Shown here: in pieces, positions 34,392 to 42,024 of the stretch
How the letters are laid out: each line of letters begins with the position of its first letter
Numbering within the stretch: the first letter of the stretch is position 1
Assembly (NCBI GenBank): GCA_016715065.1
Contig: JADKBN010000002.1
Coordinates: 558,001-622,000 of the forward strand
Direction: 5' to 3'
Source of the DNA: Fibrobacterota bacterium
Lineage (GTDB): Bacteria; Fibrobacterota; Fibrobacteria; UBA5070
DNA: 64,000 nt
Made by a program: the position numbers and the translations under genes
The notes under the pieces: model-generated
Told to the model about the DNA's origin: nothing
Databases searched by the model: none
The model's input: only the letters and a program-made list of their open reading frames with translations

Positions 34392-34631
34392 TCAAGGAGC
34401 CTTCTTGGGGCACTGTTCCTTCTTGCGCGGACATTCGCCGTGCGACTTGGCTTTCTTGCAGCAATCCTTCTTCTTCATGCATTGGGCGGAATCCATCGAG
34501 GCCGTGGTATCGATCACCGCGCTGGAGTCCGCGTGGCGTGGGCAATCGGCGGATTTCCGGGGGCATTCGCCGTGGTGGGAACCTGCGACTGCAGCGATGG
34601 ACAGGGCGAACACGAGAGCGAGCAAACGCAT
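34392..34631 (-). CDS. small secreted cysteine/lysine-rich protein
   Basis: A 79-residue exported protein: signal peptide MRLLALVFALSIAAVAG, then a mature part of about 60 residues with eight cysteines in repeated blocks (HHGECPRKSADCPRH; CMKKKDCCKK; HGECPRKKEQCPKK). CP[RK]K pairs and adjacent His suggest metal binding or disulfide cross-links. AGGAG eight bases before the ATG at 34631 supports the start. I do not recognise a family. Confidence 0.65.
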   Translation of the reverse strand: MRLLALVFALSIAAVAGSHHGECPRKSADCPRHADSSAVIDTTASMDSAQCMKKKDCCKKAKSHGECPRKKEQCPKKAP

Positions 34632-34703
34632 GGAATCTCCTGGATAAAGGTCGGTACAGCTTACAAAGAGATTGCGTCTCCATCCATTGTGCCGCATTTC
34701 GAC

Positions 34704-37700
34704 TTATGACGCCTTTGGCGCGGCCTCTCCGGAAAGTCTGCGCAACACGACCAGAAACTCTTCCTGCTGTTTGGAGGGCGGGTAGCCCGTCAGATCGGCC
34801 ACCATGCGCAACGGAGGCGTGGCGGAGAGCCATTCGATGCGCGGTCGCAATCCGTTGGCGCGTTCTTTCAGAAGCGAGAGTTCCGGCCGCCAGGCCTCGT
34901 CGAACTCCAGGATCATGCGCCCCTTGGCGATGCCGCCCACGGAAATTCCAGCAGACCTGGCGGCCAGTCGGCATTGCATCATGCGCACCACCATGTGGGC
35001 TGGCTCGGGTACGGGTCCGAAGCGTTCGCGCAGTTCCACCAACATTCGATCGAGATCGTCCAGGGACTTGGCGCGTGAAATGCGCTGGTAGAGCTGGATG
35101 CGAAGATGCGAGTCGGCGATGTAGTCTTCCGGAAGAAACGCCGAGCCATCCAGTTCGATGCGTGGCTCCAAAGGCGCCTTGGGGGGCTCCTTGCCCTGGA
35201 GCTCTTCCACGGCCTCCTTCAGGATGCGGCAATAGGTTTCAAAACCAACTGCCGCCGAAAATCCATGCTGTTTGTGGCCCAGCAGATTTCCCGCGCCGCG
35301 AATTTCCAGGTCGCGCATGGCGATCGCGTAGCCGGAGCCCAGATCCGTGAATTGTTCCAAGGCCTGCAAGCGACGCTTGGCGTCCTGGGGCAGGCGCTCC
35401 AGGTCGGGAACGAACAGGTTGCAAAAGGCGTGGATGTCGGAGCGTCCCACGCGACCGCGCAGCTGGTGGAGCTGGGATAGTCCGAACTTGTGGGAGTCCA
35501 ACACGCAGATGGTGTTCACGGAAGGAATGTCCAGGCCGGACTCCACGATGGTGGTGGACACCAATACATCGAATTCCCTGGAAAGAAACGCCGACATGAC
35601 CTGTTCGAGTTCGTCTTCGCCCATCTGGCCGTGGCCGATGCACACGCGTGCCTCTGGAACGGATTCCTCGATGGTCGCGGCGATCGCTTCCAGCCCCTCG
35701 ATGCGAGGCAGCACCACGAACACCTGACCGCCCCGCTCGATCTCGTCCTTCACGGCCTCGGCCAGGGACTCGTCGTGGTAGTTTCGCACGCGGGTCTCCA
35801 CCGGCAACCGGTTGCGCGGTGGTGTGGAAATGATGGAAATGTCGCGAGCCCCGGCGAGCGCCATGTGGAGCGTCCGGGGGATGGGCGTGGCGGTCAGGGT
35901 GAGCACGTCCACGTCGTGGCGCATCTCCTTGAGGCGTTCCTTCTGCTTGACACCGAACTTTTGTTCTTCGTCCAGTACCAGAAGTCCCAGGTCACGGAAT
36001 TTGACATCCTTGGCCAGGATCCGATGGGTGCCCACGATCACATCGACTTTGCCGTCTTCCAGATCCTGCAAGATCCGCTTCTGGTCCTTGGCCGACACGA
36101 ACCGGTTGAGCAGTTCCACACGGATGGGCCACTCGGAAAAGCGGTCTTGCAAGGTCTGGGCGTGTTGCGAGGCGAGCAATGTGGTGGGGGCGAGCAGCGC
36201 GGCTTGGCGGCGGCCCATGGCGATCTTGAACAAGGCGCGCACGGCGACTTCCGTCTTGCCAAAGCCCACGTCGCCGCACACCAGGCGATCCATGGGGGCG
36301 GTTCCTTGCAGATCGCCCTTGGCGTCTTCCACGGCGCGGGCCTGGTCGGGCGTGAGGTCCCAGGGGAAGGAATCCTCGAATTCCCGTTGGAAATGGTCGT
36401 CCAACGGGAACGGCTCGCGGGTGGCCACCGAACGCTTGGCGTAGAGCTCCACCAGTTCCTTGGCCATTTCCGCGACGGCCTTCTTGGTCTTTTCCTGAAG
36501 GACTTCCCAAGTGCGCCCGCCCAGCTTGTGCAAAACGGGGGCGTCGCCTTCGCGCGATCCGTAGCGGGCCAGGCGCGCCATTTCCGCCACCGGCACGCGC
36601 AGTCGGTCTTTGCCCTCGTACTGGATCACCAATACGTCCACTTCCTGGTCGCCGGCGCGGATGCGCTCGATGCCCAGGTATTTGCCGATCCCGTGGACTT
36701 CGTGCACCACGAAGTCGCCCTTCTGGAGCGACTCCACGTCCGGCAGGCTCGCCGTGCCGCGGGATTTTCCACGGCGCACGCGCCGCGCGAATCGATGGAA
36801 GATCTGGTGGTCGGTCCACCATGCCTGGTGGTCGGAAGGGATGGTGAAGCCGGCGGAAAGATGCCCCACGGCGATCCGTTCCACCGGGATGTCTTCGGAG
36901 AGCTCGGCCAGACGCGACGCCTGGCCCTGGTTCACGGAAAGGAGGGTGAGGCGGATTTTGTCGTGAGCCAGGTCCTTGATGCGCGAGGCGGCCTCGGCCA
37001 TCCCGGTTCCGACCCGCTCCTGGACCCGGCAATCGATGCGCATCGCGCCACTGTCGCCGGAAAACGGCACGAACCGGGTGGCTGGAATCCTGTCGATCCG
37101 CTCGGCCAGATCGGCGGGCTCGAACCAGATTTTGTCGGGCTTGTCCACCAAGTGCCCGACTTCGCGGGCCGATTTCCAGGCTTTGGCGGCGTCCTGGTGG
37201 AGGTCGGAGAGGACCCTTTCCAGCGGAGCGGTCAGAAACAGCTCAACCAAAGGTCCCATGTGGTCCAGCAGGGTCCAGTCCAACGTGGCGAAAAACGACC
37301 TCTGCCAAGCCCAGCCGGTGCGATCGCCTTCGTCTTCCAGACGCTGGCGCTCCAGCTCGAAGCGGCGATCTTCGCCCGGGAAAGCCTCCAAAAGCCGCAA
37401 CAGGCCTTCCTGCAGGGCATCACCGCCTGGCAAGCCCTCGTCGAGAGGAAGGATCTCGATTTCCGGAAGTGGGTCCAGGCTGCGCTGGGTGAACAGATCG
37501 AACGAGCGGATCGATTCGATCTCGTCGCCCCAAAGCTCGGCACGGACGGGATTTTCCATCCCGTACCCGAACACGTCGACGATGCCGCCGCGCACCGAGA
37601 ACGAGCCCATTTCTTCGCATAGGGGTTCTTCGCGGTAGCCCAGCCGGCAAAGGTCGCCGCGCAGTTCCTTGAGGTCGGCCAGATCCCCCTTGCGCAGCAC

Positions 37701-38123
37701 CAGGGCTTCGCGGGCGATGGCGCCGGGCTCCGACAATTTTTGTGCAAAGGATGCCGCCGTGGCGACCACCAGCCTGGGGCCGGGTCTGCGCAGGGCGTCC
37801 AGGGTGGTGAGTCGGTTTTCCAGCGCAGCCCCGAAGGGGCGTCGCCATTCGTAGGGCTTAAGCTCCAGGGTGGGGAAGGGCAAAATTGCCTCGTCGCCCA
37901 GCAGGGCTCCCAGGTCGTCGCGAAGTCGTTCCATTTCGCGCGCGTCGGTGGCCACCACCAAGGTTCGGGCCTGTTCGCCACGCTGGAGATGGCGCAGGGC
38001 GATCGCGACGGAAGGGGCCGAGCCGTCCAGCCCCGCCACCTCCCGGACCGGGCGGGCAGGAACCAGCGCCCGCAGGGAGGGAAAAAGTTCCGGCTCCGAA
38101 AGGAGCTCACGGACGGTCCGCAT
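34704..38123 (-). CDS. mfd: transcription-repair coupling factor
   Basis: Mfd removes stalled RNA polymerase and recruits UvrA. The 1139-residue protein has the UvrB-like N-terminal modules (YEWRRPFGAALENRL; EEMGSFSVRGGIVDVFGYG), the CarD-like RNA polymerase-interacting domain (LQKGDFVVHEVHGIGKYLGIERI), the RecG-like translocase (Walker A CGDVGFGKTEVA, DEEQ box VLDEEQKFGVKQKE, TATPIPRTLHMAL, GRVGRSD) and the C-terminal domain. All motifs are intact. ATG at 38123 lies only four bases after the 3' end of tRNA-Lys, with no ribosome-binding site; residues of the open frame before it are a translation of the tRNA. Confidence 0.95.
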   Translation of the reverse strand: MRTVRELLSEPELFPSLRALVPARPVREVAGLDGSAPSVAIALRHLQRGEQARTLVVATDAREMERLRDDLGALLGDEAILPFPTLELKPYEWRRPFGAALENRLTTLDALRRPGPRLVVATAASFAQKLSEPGAIAREALVLRKGDLADLKELRGDLCRLGYREEPLCEEMGSFSVRGGIVDVFGYGMENPVRAELWGDEIESIRSFDLFTQRSLDPLPEIEILPLDEGLPGGDALQEGLLRLLEAFPGEDRRFELERQRLEDEGDRTGWAWQRSFFATLDWTLLDHMGPLVELFLTAPLERVLSDLHQDAAKAWKSAREVGHLVDKPDKIWFEPADLAERIDRIPATRFVPFSGDSGAMRIDCRVQERVGTGMAEAASRIKDLAHDKIRLTLLSVNQGQASRLAELSEDIPVERIAVGHLSAGFTIPSDHQAWWTDHQIFHRFARRVRRGKSRGTASLPDVESLQKGDFVVHEVHGIGKYLGIERIRAGDQEVDVLVIQYEGKDRLRVPVAEMARLARYGSREGDAPVLHKLGGRTWEVLQEKTKKAVAEMAKELVELYAKRSVATREPFPLDDHFQREFEDSFPWDLTPDQARAVEDAKGDLQGTAPMDRLVCGDVGFGKTEVAVRALFKIAMGRRQAALLAPTTLLASQHAQTLQDRFSEWPIRVELLNRFVSAKDQKRILQDLEDGKVDVIVGTHRILAKDVKFRDLGLLVLDEEQKFGVKQKERLKEMRHDVDVLTLTATPIPRTLHMALAGARDISIISTPPRNRLPVETRVRNYHDESLAEAVKDEIERGGQVFVVLPRIEGLEAIAATIEESVPEARVCIGHGQMGEDELEQVMSAFLSREFDVLVSTTIVESGLDIPSVNTICVLDSHKFGLSQLHQLRGRVGRSDIHAFCNLFVPDLERLPQDAKRRLQALEQFTDLGSGYAIAMRDLEIRGAGNLLGHKQHGFSAAVGFETYCRILKEAVEELQGKEPPKAPLEPRIELDGSAFLPEDYIADSHLRIQLYQRISRAKSLDDLDRMLVELRERFGPVPEPAHMVVRMMQCRLAARSAGISVGGIAKGRMILEFDEAWRPELSLLKERANGLRPRIEWLSATPPLRMVADLTGYPPSKQQEEFLVVLRRLSGEAAPKAS

Positions 38124-38127
38124 GGTA

Positions 38128-38200
38128 TGACTCGGGAGGGATTTGAACCCTCGACCCACGGCTTAAAAGGCCGCTGCTCTACCGACTGAGCTACCGAATC
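38128..38200 (-). tRNA. trnK: tRNA-Lys (anticodon UUU)
   Basis: A 73-nucleotide cloverleaf on the minus strand: acceptor GATTCGG with CCGAGTC (one G-U pair), D arm TAGCTCAGTCGGTAGAGCA, anticodon arm with loop CTTTTAA (anticodon TTT), variable loop, T arm GAGGGTTCAAATCCCTC and discriminator A. CCA is not encoded; the next bases are TACC and then the mfd ATG. Confidence 0.96.
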
Positions 38201-38370
38201 GACTTCAAGGGCCAGACAGGTCCGACCACCGAAGAGAGGGGAAATGTACTTCCTGCACGCCAGAATGAAAATGGCTCAAGCTCCAAGAGATTTTCTCCGA
38301 TGAAATTCCCAGAGGAATCCATTCAGCCAGGTAAAGGGAGGAACAGTCGCCCGCAGCCTGGAGGTCCGCC

Positions 38371-38760
38371 ATGCCAGTACCGCTTTCGAACATCCATCCA
38401 TCCAATCCAACGCCACCCCAGCCGGTGCGTGTTCCTCCTGTCCTGATGGGCACGGGAACACCACAGGATGCTGCCAAAGCACCCAACCAGGACTCGCCGT
38501 TTGGGCCCGACTACATCCTGGAAACCAAGAAAAAGGTGGATCAGGGGCCTCCGCCGGAGGCTCCCAAGTCCCCCGAGCGCACGCCACCCAAGCCGCAGCC
38601 GATTGCCGTGGCCGGAGTGGTTCCTTTCAGCGCCACGTCCGGCCCTGCCGCCGACCTCGCCGCCCTGCCGCCACTGGAACCCCTGGGCACAGAGGCGCTG
38701 ACAGAGCTTTCGCTGAACAAGCTGATGCAGCCATCGCCGCACCCCCCGCAGGTCACCTGA
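38371..38760 (+). CDS. proline-rich hypothetical protein
   Basis: A 129-residue protein, about a quarter proline, with no signal peptide, membrane segment or cysteine. Low-complexity composition (Pro, Ala, Leu, Lys) suggests an unfolded or adaptor protein. A strong GGAGG ribosome-binding site precedes the ATG at the right distance, which is the main evidence that it is real. The 170 bases between it and tRNA-Lys hold no other recognisable feature. Confidence 0.5.
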   Translation: MPVPLSNIHPSNPTPPQPVRVPPVLMGTGTPQDAAKAPNQDSPFGPDYILETKKKVDQGPPPEAPKSPERTPPKPQPIAVAGVVPFSATSGPAADLAALPPLEPLGTEALTELSLNKLMQPSPHPPQVT

Positions 38761-38865
38761 TCTTTTTTGCGCCCGGGATCCTGGGTTTATCTCTCGGCCC
38801 GGAATTCGCATGAGTTTCCGATCGGGTGCTCTTTTTGGCGCCCGTCAATGGATCGGGGACCTTGC

Positions 38866-39312
38866 ATGGAACAGCACGAACGACTTTCAGGTACGGAAGG
38901 ATTTTTCGCCGAGGGCGAGGGGTTCTTCAAGACGGTTCTGGGAAGCGCACGGCGGCCGGAAGTCTTCAATACGGAGGTGGTTCACGGCTTGCTTTGCATG
39001 GCCCTGGAGAAGTACGCGATGGCCCTGCTCTCTGGGCTGGGCGAGCTTCCGCAAAACCACACCTTCGCCGATCTGGTGTGGTCTCTGAAGCAGTGCGTGC
39101 CCATGTCCGCCGACATGGAGAGGACGCTGCTTTCGTTGGACGAGCAATCGGACCTGTGTTCCCTGGAGATCCGCAAGCCCCGCATCCCCGAGCGCGAGGA
39201 GCTGGACCGACTGATCGAGATGGGCAAGCATCTCCAGGCCGCTGCCCGGGAGGTGGTGGTGGAGGGCTCGAAGTTCCCCTTGGCGATGGAGTCGGTAGTT
39301 GTCGTGGCATGA
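38866..39312 (+). CDS. HEPN-like domain protein
   Basis: A 148-residue soluble, all-helical protein. The segment NTEVVHGLLCMALEKYAMALLSGLGELPQNHTFADLVWSLK fits the HEPN pattern (helix, short loop with L....P..H.F..L), and the following IRKPRIPEREELDRLIEMGKHL resembles the last HEPN helices. The RX4-6H ribonuclease motif of toxic HEPN proteins is not evident. It is encoded upstream of AnfO-like and NifX-like genes, so it may belong to that set. The frame opens 33 codons earlier, but ATG at 38866 begins the recognisable part. Confidence 0.55.
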   Translation: MEQHERLSGTEGFFAEGEGFFKTVLGSARRPEVFNTEVVHGLLCMALEKYAMALLSGLGELPQNHTFADLVWSLKQCVPMSADMERTLLSLDEQSDLCSLEIRKPRIPEREELDRLIEMGKHLQAAAREVVVEGSKFPLAMESVVVVA

Positions 39313-39381
39313 CAATGGGATGTCATTGGCGTGACAAGACTTAGGTCTTCCTTGACAAGATCGAATAACGGAGAGGAAAAT
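39309..39381 (+). promoter_or_regulatory. candidate promoter with TGACA repeats upstream of the AnfO-like gene
   Basis: ATGACA and TGTCAT form a six-base-pair inverted repeat around ATGGGA at 39309-39326. TGACA recurs at 39310, 39332 and 39353 (spacing 22 and 21 bases, two helical turns). The last is part of a TTGACA -35 (39352-39357), followed after 18 bases by GAAAAT (39376-39381). A regulator bound to the repeated sites could control the promoter. The gene starts at 39429 behind a strong AGGAGG site. Confidence 0.4.
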
Positions 39382-39428
39382 CTCGTAGGCTCGATGTTTG
39401 CAACGACTTACCCTACAGGAGGTGCACC

Positions 39429-39725
39429 ATGAGGAACATTGCTTTTTGTGTCGACGAAGCTGACCGCGTGAGTTCCCTCGAAGGCGCTGTCCTGGTGCGG
39501 GTCTATGAACGTTGCTGGGACACGTGGCTTTTGGTGCGGGAATTCTCACCCCTCCCCGACATCGGGTTGGTGGCCAAAGCTCTGGACGATTGTTTCGCCT
39601 TGGTGTGCCAAGAGCTGGGCGAGGCTTCCGATTGGTTCGAGCGATCAGGCTTGTGGGTGTGGGAGCTTCCCGGCGACCCGCAAGAACTGGCGGAAGTGGT
39701 CTGGCAAGATCGGCTGGCCGCCTGA
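39429..39725 (+). CDS. AnfO-like protein (iron-only nitrogenase accessory family)
   Basis: A 98-residue cytoplasmic protein. MRNIAFCVDEADRVSSLEGAVLVRVYERCWDTWLLVREF and the C-terminal WFERSGLWVWELPGD follow the AnfO pattern: a beta strand, a short acidic loop with V/T-S-L, a long amphipathic strand and a terminal G..VWE.pG block. AnfO is encoded next to the iron-only nitrogenase genes anfHDGK in other bacteria, but its biochemical role is not firmly known. A perfect AGGAGG precedes the ATG by seven bases. The next gene is NifX-like, 63 bases downstream. Confidence 0.62.
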   Translation: MRNIAFCVDEADRVSSLEGAVLVRVYERCWDTWLLVREFSPLPDIGLVAKALDDCFALVCQELGEASDWFERSGLWVWELPGDPQELAEVVWQDRLAA

Positions 39726-39788
39726 CCTTTCCTGGAGCGAGGGTTTAACTTTCGACTCTCGTCTCCAGTCTGGAAAGGAATCCCGCCG

Positions 39789-40175
39789 ATGTCCAAGATC
39801 CTCTGCGTCCCCGTGGTCAACGACGATGGCTGGAACGCCGCCATCACCTCATCGCTGGCCGAAGCCGCGCTATGGGCGTTGGTGGATGAAAGCGAAGAAG
39901 TCGGATTTGTGGAAAACCCGATGCGCGGCCAGCCCTTCGAGGTAGATCGCTTGGTGGCTTCCATCTGGATGCTGGGTGCCGTGGGCGTGGTGGCTCCCGA
40001 GGCGGATGTCGACCTCCAGGAAAAATTCGTGCGCATGGGAATCGTGGTGGTGGCATTGCCTCGTGCCGTGACGGTGCGACAGGTCCGCGGACCGTGGCTG
40101 GCGCTGGAGCTTCCTGAGTTTGCCAATCAGGACTCCGAAGCCGGAAGCCGAAACGGCGGCGATTCGGAAGGCTGA
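39789..40175 (+). CDS. NifX/NafY-like (dinitrogenase iron-molybdenum cofactor family) protein
   Basis: A 128-residue protein with the alternating alpha/beta pattern of the NifX/NifB-C-terminal fold: KILCVPVVNDDGW (matching KIAVPV..DG), a variable middle VDESEEVGFVENP (matching the .V.NP.. block), then VDRLVASIWMLGAVGVVAPEADVDLQEKFVRMGIVVVAL, which corresponds to the family's helix plus the V..G..G......L...GI.V segment. Family members bind FeMo-cofactor or its precursor NifB-co. A short acidic tail ends it. Together with the AnfO-like gene it suggests a nitrogenase-cofactor context. Confidence 0.55.
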   Translation: MSKILCVPVVNDDGWNAAITSSLAEAALWALVDESEEVGFVENPMRGQPFEVDRLVASIWMLGAVGVVAPEADVDLQEKFVRMGIVVVALPRAVTVRQVRGPWLALELPEFANQDSEAGSRNGGDSEG

Positions 40176-40191
40176 ACTCAAGGATCGGCAC

Positions 40192-41484
40192 ATGCTTTTC
40201 GGCATTTTCAATTGGGGAGTCGCCCAGGGTCCTTCTTGGAGGGAGGCTCAACCATTCCCTGATTTCGTCACGGAAGATCCCTCGGAGCTCGGCTCCAAGC
40301 GATGGAAAGAGGGACGTGTCCATGGCAGATTCCGTCTTCGGGATCTGTCTTCGTTCCTAGGGCCATTGGCAAACTCCCCCCCTACGCTCCGAGGGGGCAT
40401 CGAACGATGGTTGCGCCTCCGGTGGCGCACCCTCCTTGTTTGTGTGGCGGGCTGGATTCTGTCCCTCTGCCTGCTGGGATGGTTCAACTTGGCTTCGCTT
40501 GTTGCGATTGGGGTGGTTCTCCCGCTTTTTTTCTTGACCCTGCCCTTGATGTTCATCGATCTCGTTCGACGCCAGCTGGTGCTGAGAGCGCGATTTCTCG
40601 GTAGGCTGGGTCAGGTCGTGGATTTTTTCCACGCGATCGATGGTGATCTCGAGCCGGAGCAGGTCGTGGGTGTTTACGTGAACACGGAGTCGCCGCAAGA
40701 GATGCTCAGGTTGGTGGGTCCGGATGTTCGGGACCGCAAAGCAACCATATGGATGGATGACCGAGACGCGATCGTTCTGGAATTTCGGCTGAAACAAAGG
40801 ATCCATGCGAAAATCCGATTGGTGAAGATCGCCATCGGCAAGCGACACAAGCATTCCCGTTCGGTGACTTGGACGCGCTCGTCGCGTATGGATCTGCGAT
40901 TATCGCTTCAGGGAGACTGCCGAGAAGGTGCAACCGCAGCAATCCTGGAGAGCGGTCAAGGCTGGAAGTTGGCTTGCGAGAATGGCCGATGGAGCCTGGA
41001 CGTGCGCCGTCATTGGGATTGTGCGACGCTTGAAACGGATGGGCCGTCCAAGCAGGAAATGATCAACATGTTGGCCAGCGCGATCCAACGGGTCCAGCCT
41101 TTGATCGGGGGCGTGTGGGTCGCCGCTTCGCTGCACCACGATATTTCTCCGACCTTGGCGGGAAATGGAGCGGGAGCGCTTGCCTTTGCACCAATCGCTA
41201 CCGGAACAATCGCTTCCTCTGGTGCCGATGCAGATCCTTCCTTCGATGAGGATTTCGATTCGGTATCCCTCACCGATCTCGTTGCGGGCGGAGAGTATCT
41301 GCTGGACCAATTCGACAGCACTAGCCCCGATGTCCCAAACGATGCGGGAAGCGACATGGCGTACGATGCAAGCCCGACAAGCTCCGACGAACAAGTGTGC
41401 TACGAGAGCGATGGCGGATCCTCGGGGTCCAGCGACGACTACGGTGGAACGTGCTCGGACAACGAGACAAGGTCGTCAGATTAG
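40192..41484 (+). CDS. membrane protein with acidic Ser/Asp/Gly-rich tail
   Basis: A 430-residue protein of unknown function. After a soluble N-terminal stretch of about 75 residues come two close hydrophobic helices (TLLVCVAGWILSLCLLGWF and VAIGVVLPLFFLTLPLMFI, about residues 84-128), then a soluble beta-rich domain of about 200 residues, then an acidic low-complexity tail rich in Asp and Ser. AAGGA eight bases before ATG 40192 supports the start, 16 bases after the NifX-like gene. Position suggests a link with the preceding genes, but no motif supports a function. Confidence 0.6.
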   Translation: MLFGIFNWGVAQGPSWREAQPFPDFVTEDPSELGSKRWKEGRVHGRFRLRDLSSFLGPLANSPPTLRGGIERWLRLRWRTLLVCVAGWILSLCLLGWFNLASLVAIGVVLPLFFLTLPLMFIDLVRRQLVLRARFLGRLGQVVDFFHAIDGDLEPEQVVGVYVNTESPQEMLRLVGPDVRDRKATIWMDDRDAIVLEFRLKQRIHAKIRLVKIAIGKRHKHSRSVTWTRSSRMDLRLSLQGDCREGATAAILESGQGWKLACENGRWSLDVRRHWDCATLETDGPSKQEMINMLASAIQRVQPLIGGVWVAASLHHDISPTLAGNGAGALAFAPIATGTIASSGADADPSFDEDFDSVSLTDLVAGGEYLLDQFDSTSPDVPNDAGSDMAYDASPTSSDEQVCYESDGGSSGSSDDYGGTCSDNETRSSD

Positions 41485-41549
41485 TCCTGGTCTTATCCGC
41501 CAAGAGGTGCCACCGAGCCTACGGCGATTCGGTGGCTTGAGAGTGGAGT

Positions 41550-41795
41550 CTAGGCGTAGGTGAAGATCATCCGCATTTCGCGGATCTTCTCGCGTAGCCG
41601 CTGGATTTCTTCGGTGGGACCGGCTTCCACCAGATGTTTGGCAGCCTCTTCGAATTCTCCGTGGGTGAAGGCATAGCCCGCCTCACGCAGGCTTTGGTAC
41701 ACATCTTCGATTCCGACGCACTCGAAGAGGGTGTTGCGCAGATCGCGGAGCCGATCGAGGTCGTAAAGAAATCGGACAGCATTGCCAATGGCCAT
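41550..41795 (-). CDS. Nif11-like domain protein
   Basis: An 81-residue protein resembling the Nif11 domain: a start of MAIGNAVRFLYDLDRLRDLRNTLFECVGIEDVYQSLREAGYAF, in which the AG[YF].FT..EF/L.EA block (AGYAFTHGEFEEAAKHL) is the hallmark. Nif11 proteins are encoded in nif clusters, and related sequences serve as leaders of ribosomal peptides. Here no double-glycine cleavage site and no core peptide follow, so a leader role is unlikely. An excellent AAAGGAGG site lies six bases before the ATG. It is encoded opposite to the AnfO/NifX genes. Confidence 0.6.
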   Translation of the reverse strand: MAIGNAVRFLYDLDRLRDLRNTLFECVGIEDVYQSLREAGYAFTHGEFEEAAKHLVEAGPTEEIQRLREKIREMRMIFTYA

Positions 41796-41887
41796 AAGGG
41801 CCTCCTTTTGCCTATAACCTACAGCAAGGAACGGGCCCGGGCGAATGTGTAGCAGTGCTGAAACTCATAGGGGAGCATCCAATCCTT

Positions 41888-41922
41888 TCTGTGGGGCCGT
41901 ATGGCCATGCGGCACCGCAGAG
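41888..41922. repeat. imperfect palindrome, family H copy A
   Basis: TCTGTGGGGCCGTATGGCCATGCGGCACCGCAGAG is 35 bases of imperfect dyad centred on TGGCCA. Related palindromes occur at 47686-47714 and 49752-49785, each in a gap flanking the surface genes of this locus. No U tract follows on either strand. Confidence 0.65.
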
Positions 41923-41943
41923 GGGGGAAGTCCAAAAACACCC

Positions 41944-41974
41944 TTGACAAATAGGGGAGGGGGGGGGCTAACTT
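41944..41974 (+). promoter_or_regulatory. candidate slippage-prone promoter with nine-G spacer
   Basis: TTGACA (41944-41949) is followed after 19 bases by TAACTT (41969-41974). The spacer contains nine consecutive G residues (41959-41967). Loss of one or two G would give 18 or 17 bases, nearer to the optimum, so promoter strength could vary by replication slippage. TAACTTC is the same sextet found in the GH62 upstream boxes. The downstream gene starts at 42025. Confidence 0.5.
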
Positions 41975-42024
41975 CTGATCAGGCTCCTTCGCTTGTCAGG
42001 TTTTGTCCCCGGAGATTCCCCCCA

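Noticed and set aside
38124..38159. A 12-codon N-terminal extension of Mfd
   Set aside because: Those codons are a translation of the tRNA-Lys 3' half; true Mfd similarity begins at the ATG at 38123.
39305..39335. A sigma54 -24/-12 promoter before the AnfO-like gene
   Set aside because: TGGCATGACAATGGGA has GG at -24 but GG rather than GC at -12, and the N4-TTGC part is missing.
41550..41795. Nif11-like protein as a ribosomal peptide (RiPP) precursor
   Set aside because: There is no double-Gly or similar cleavage site and no core peptide after the Nif11 domain, and no modifying enzyme is adjacent.
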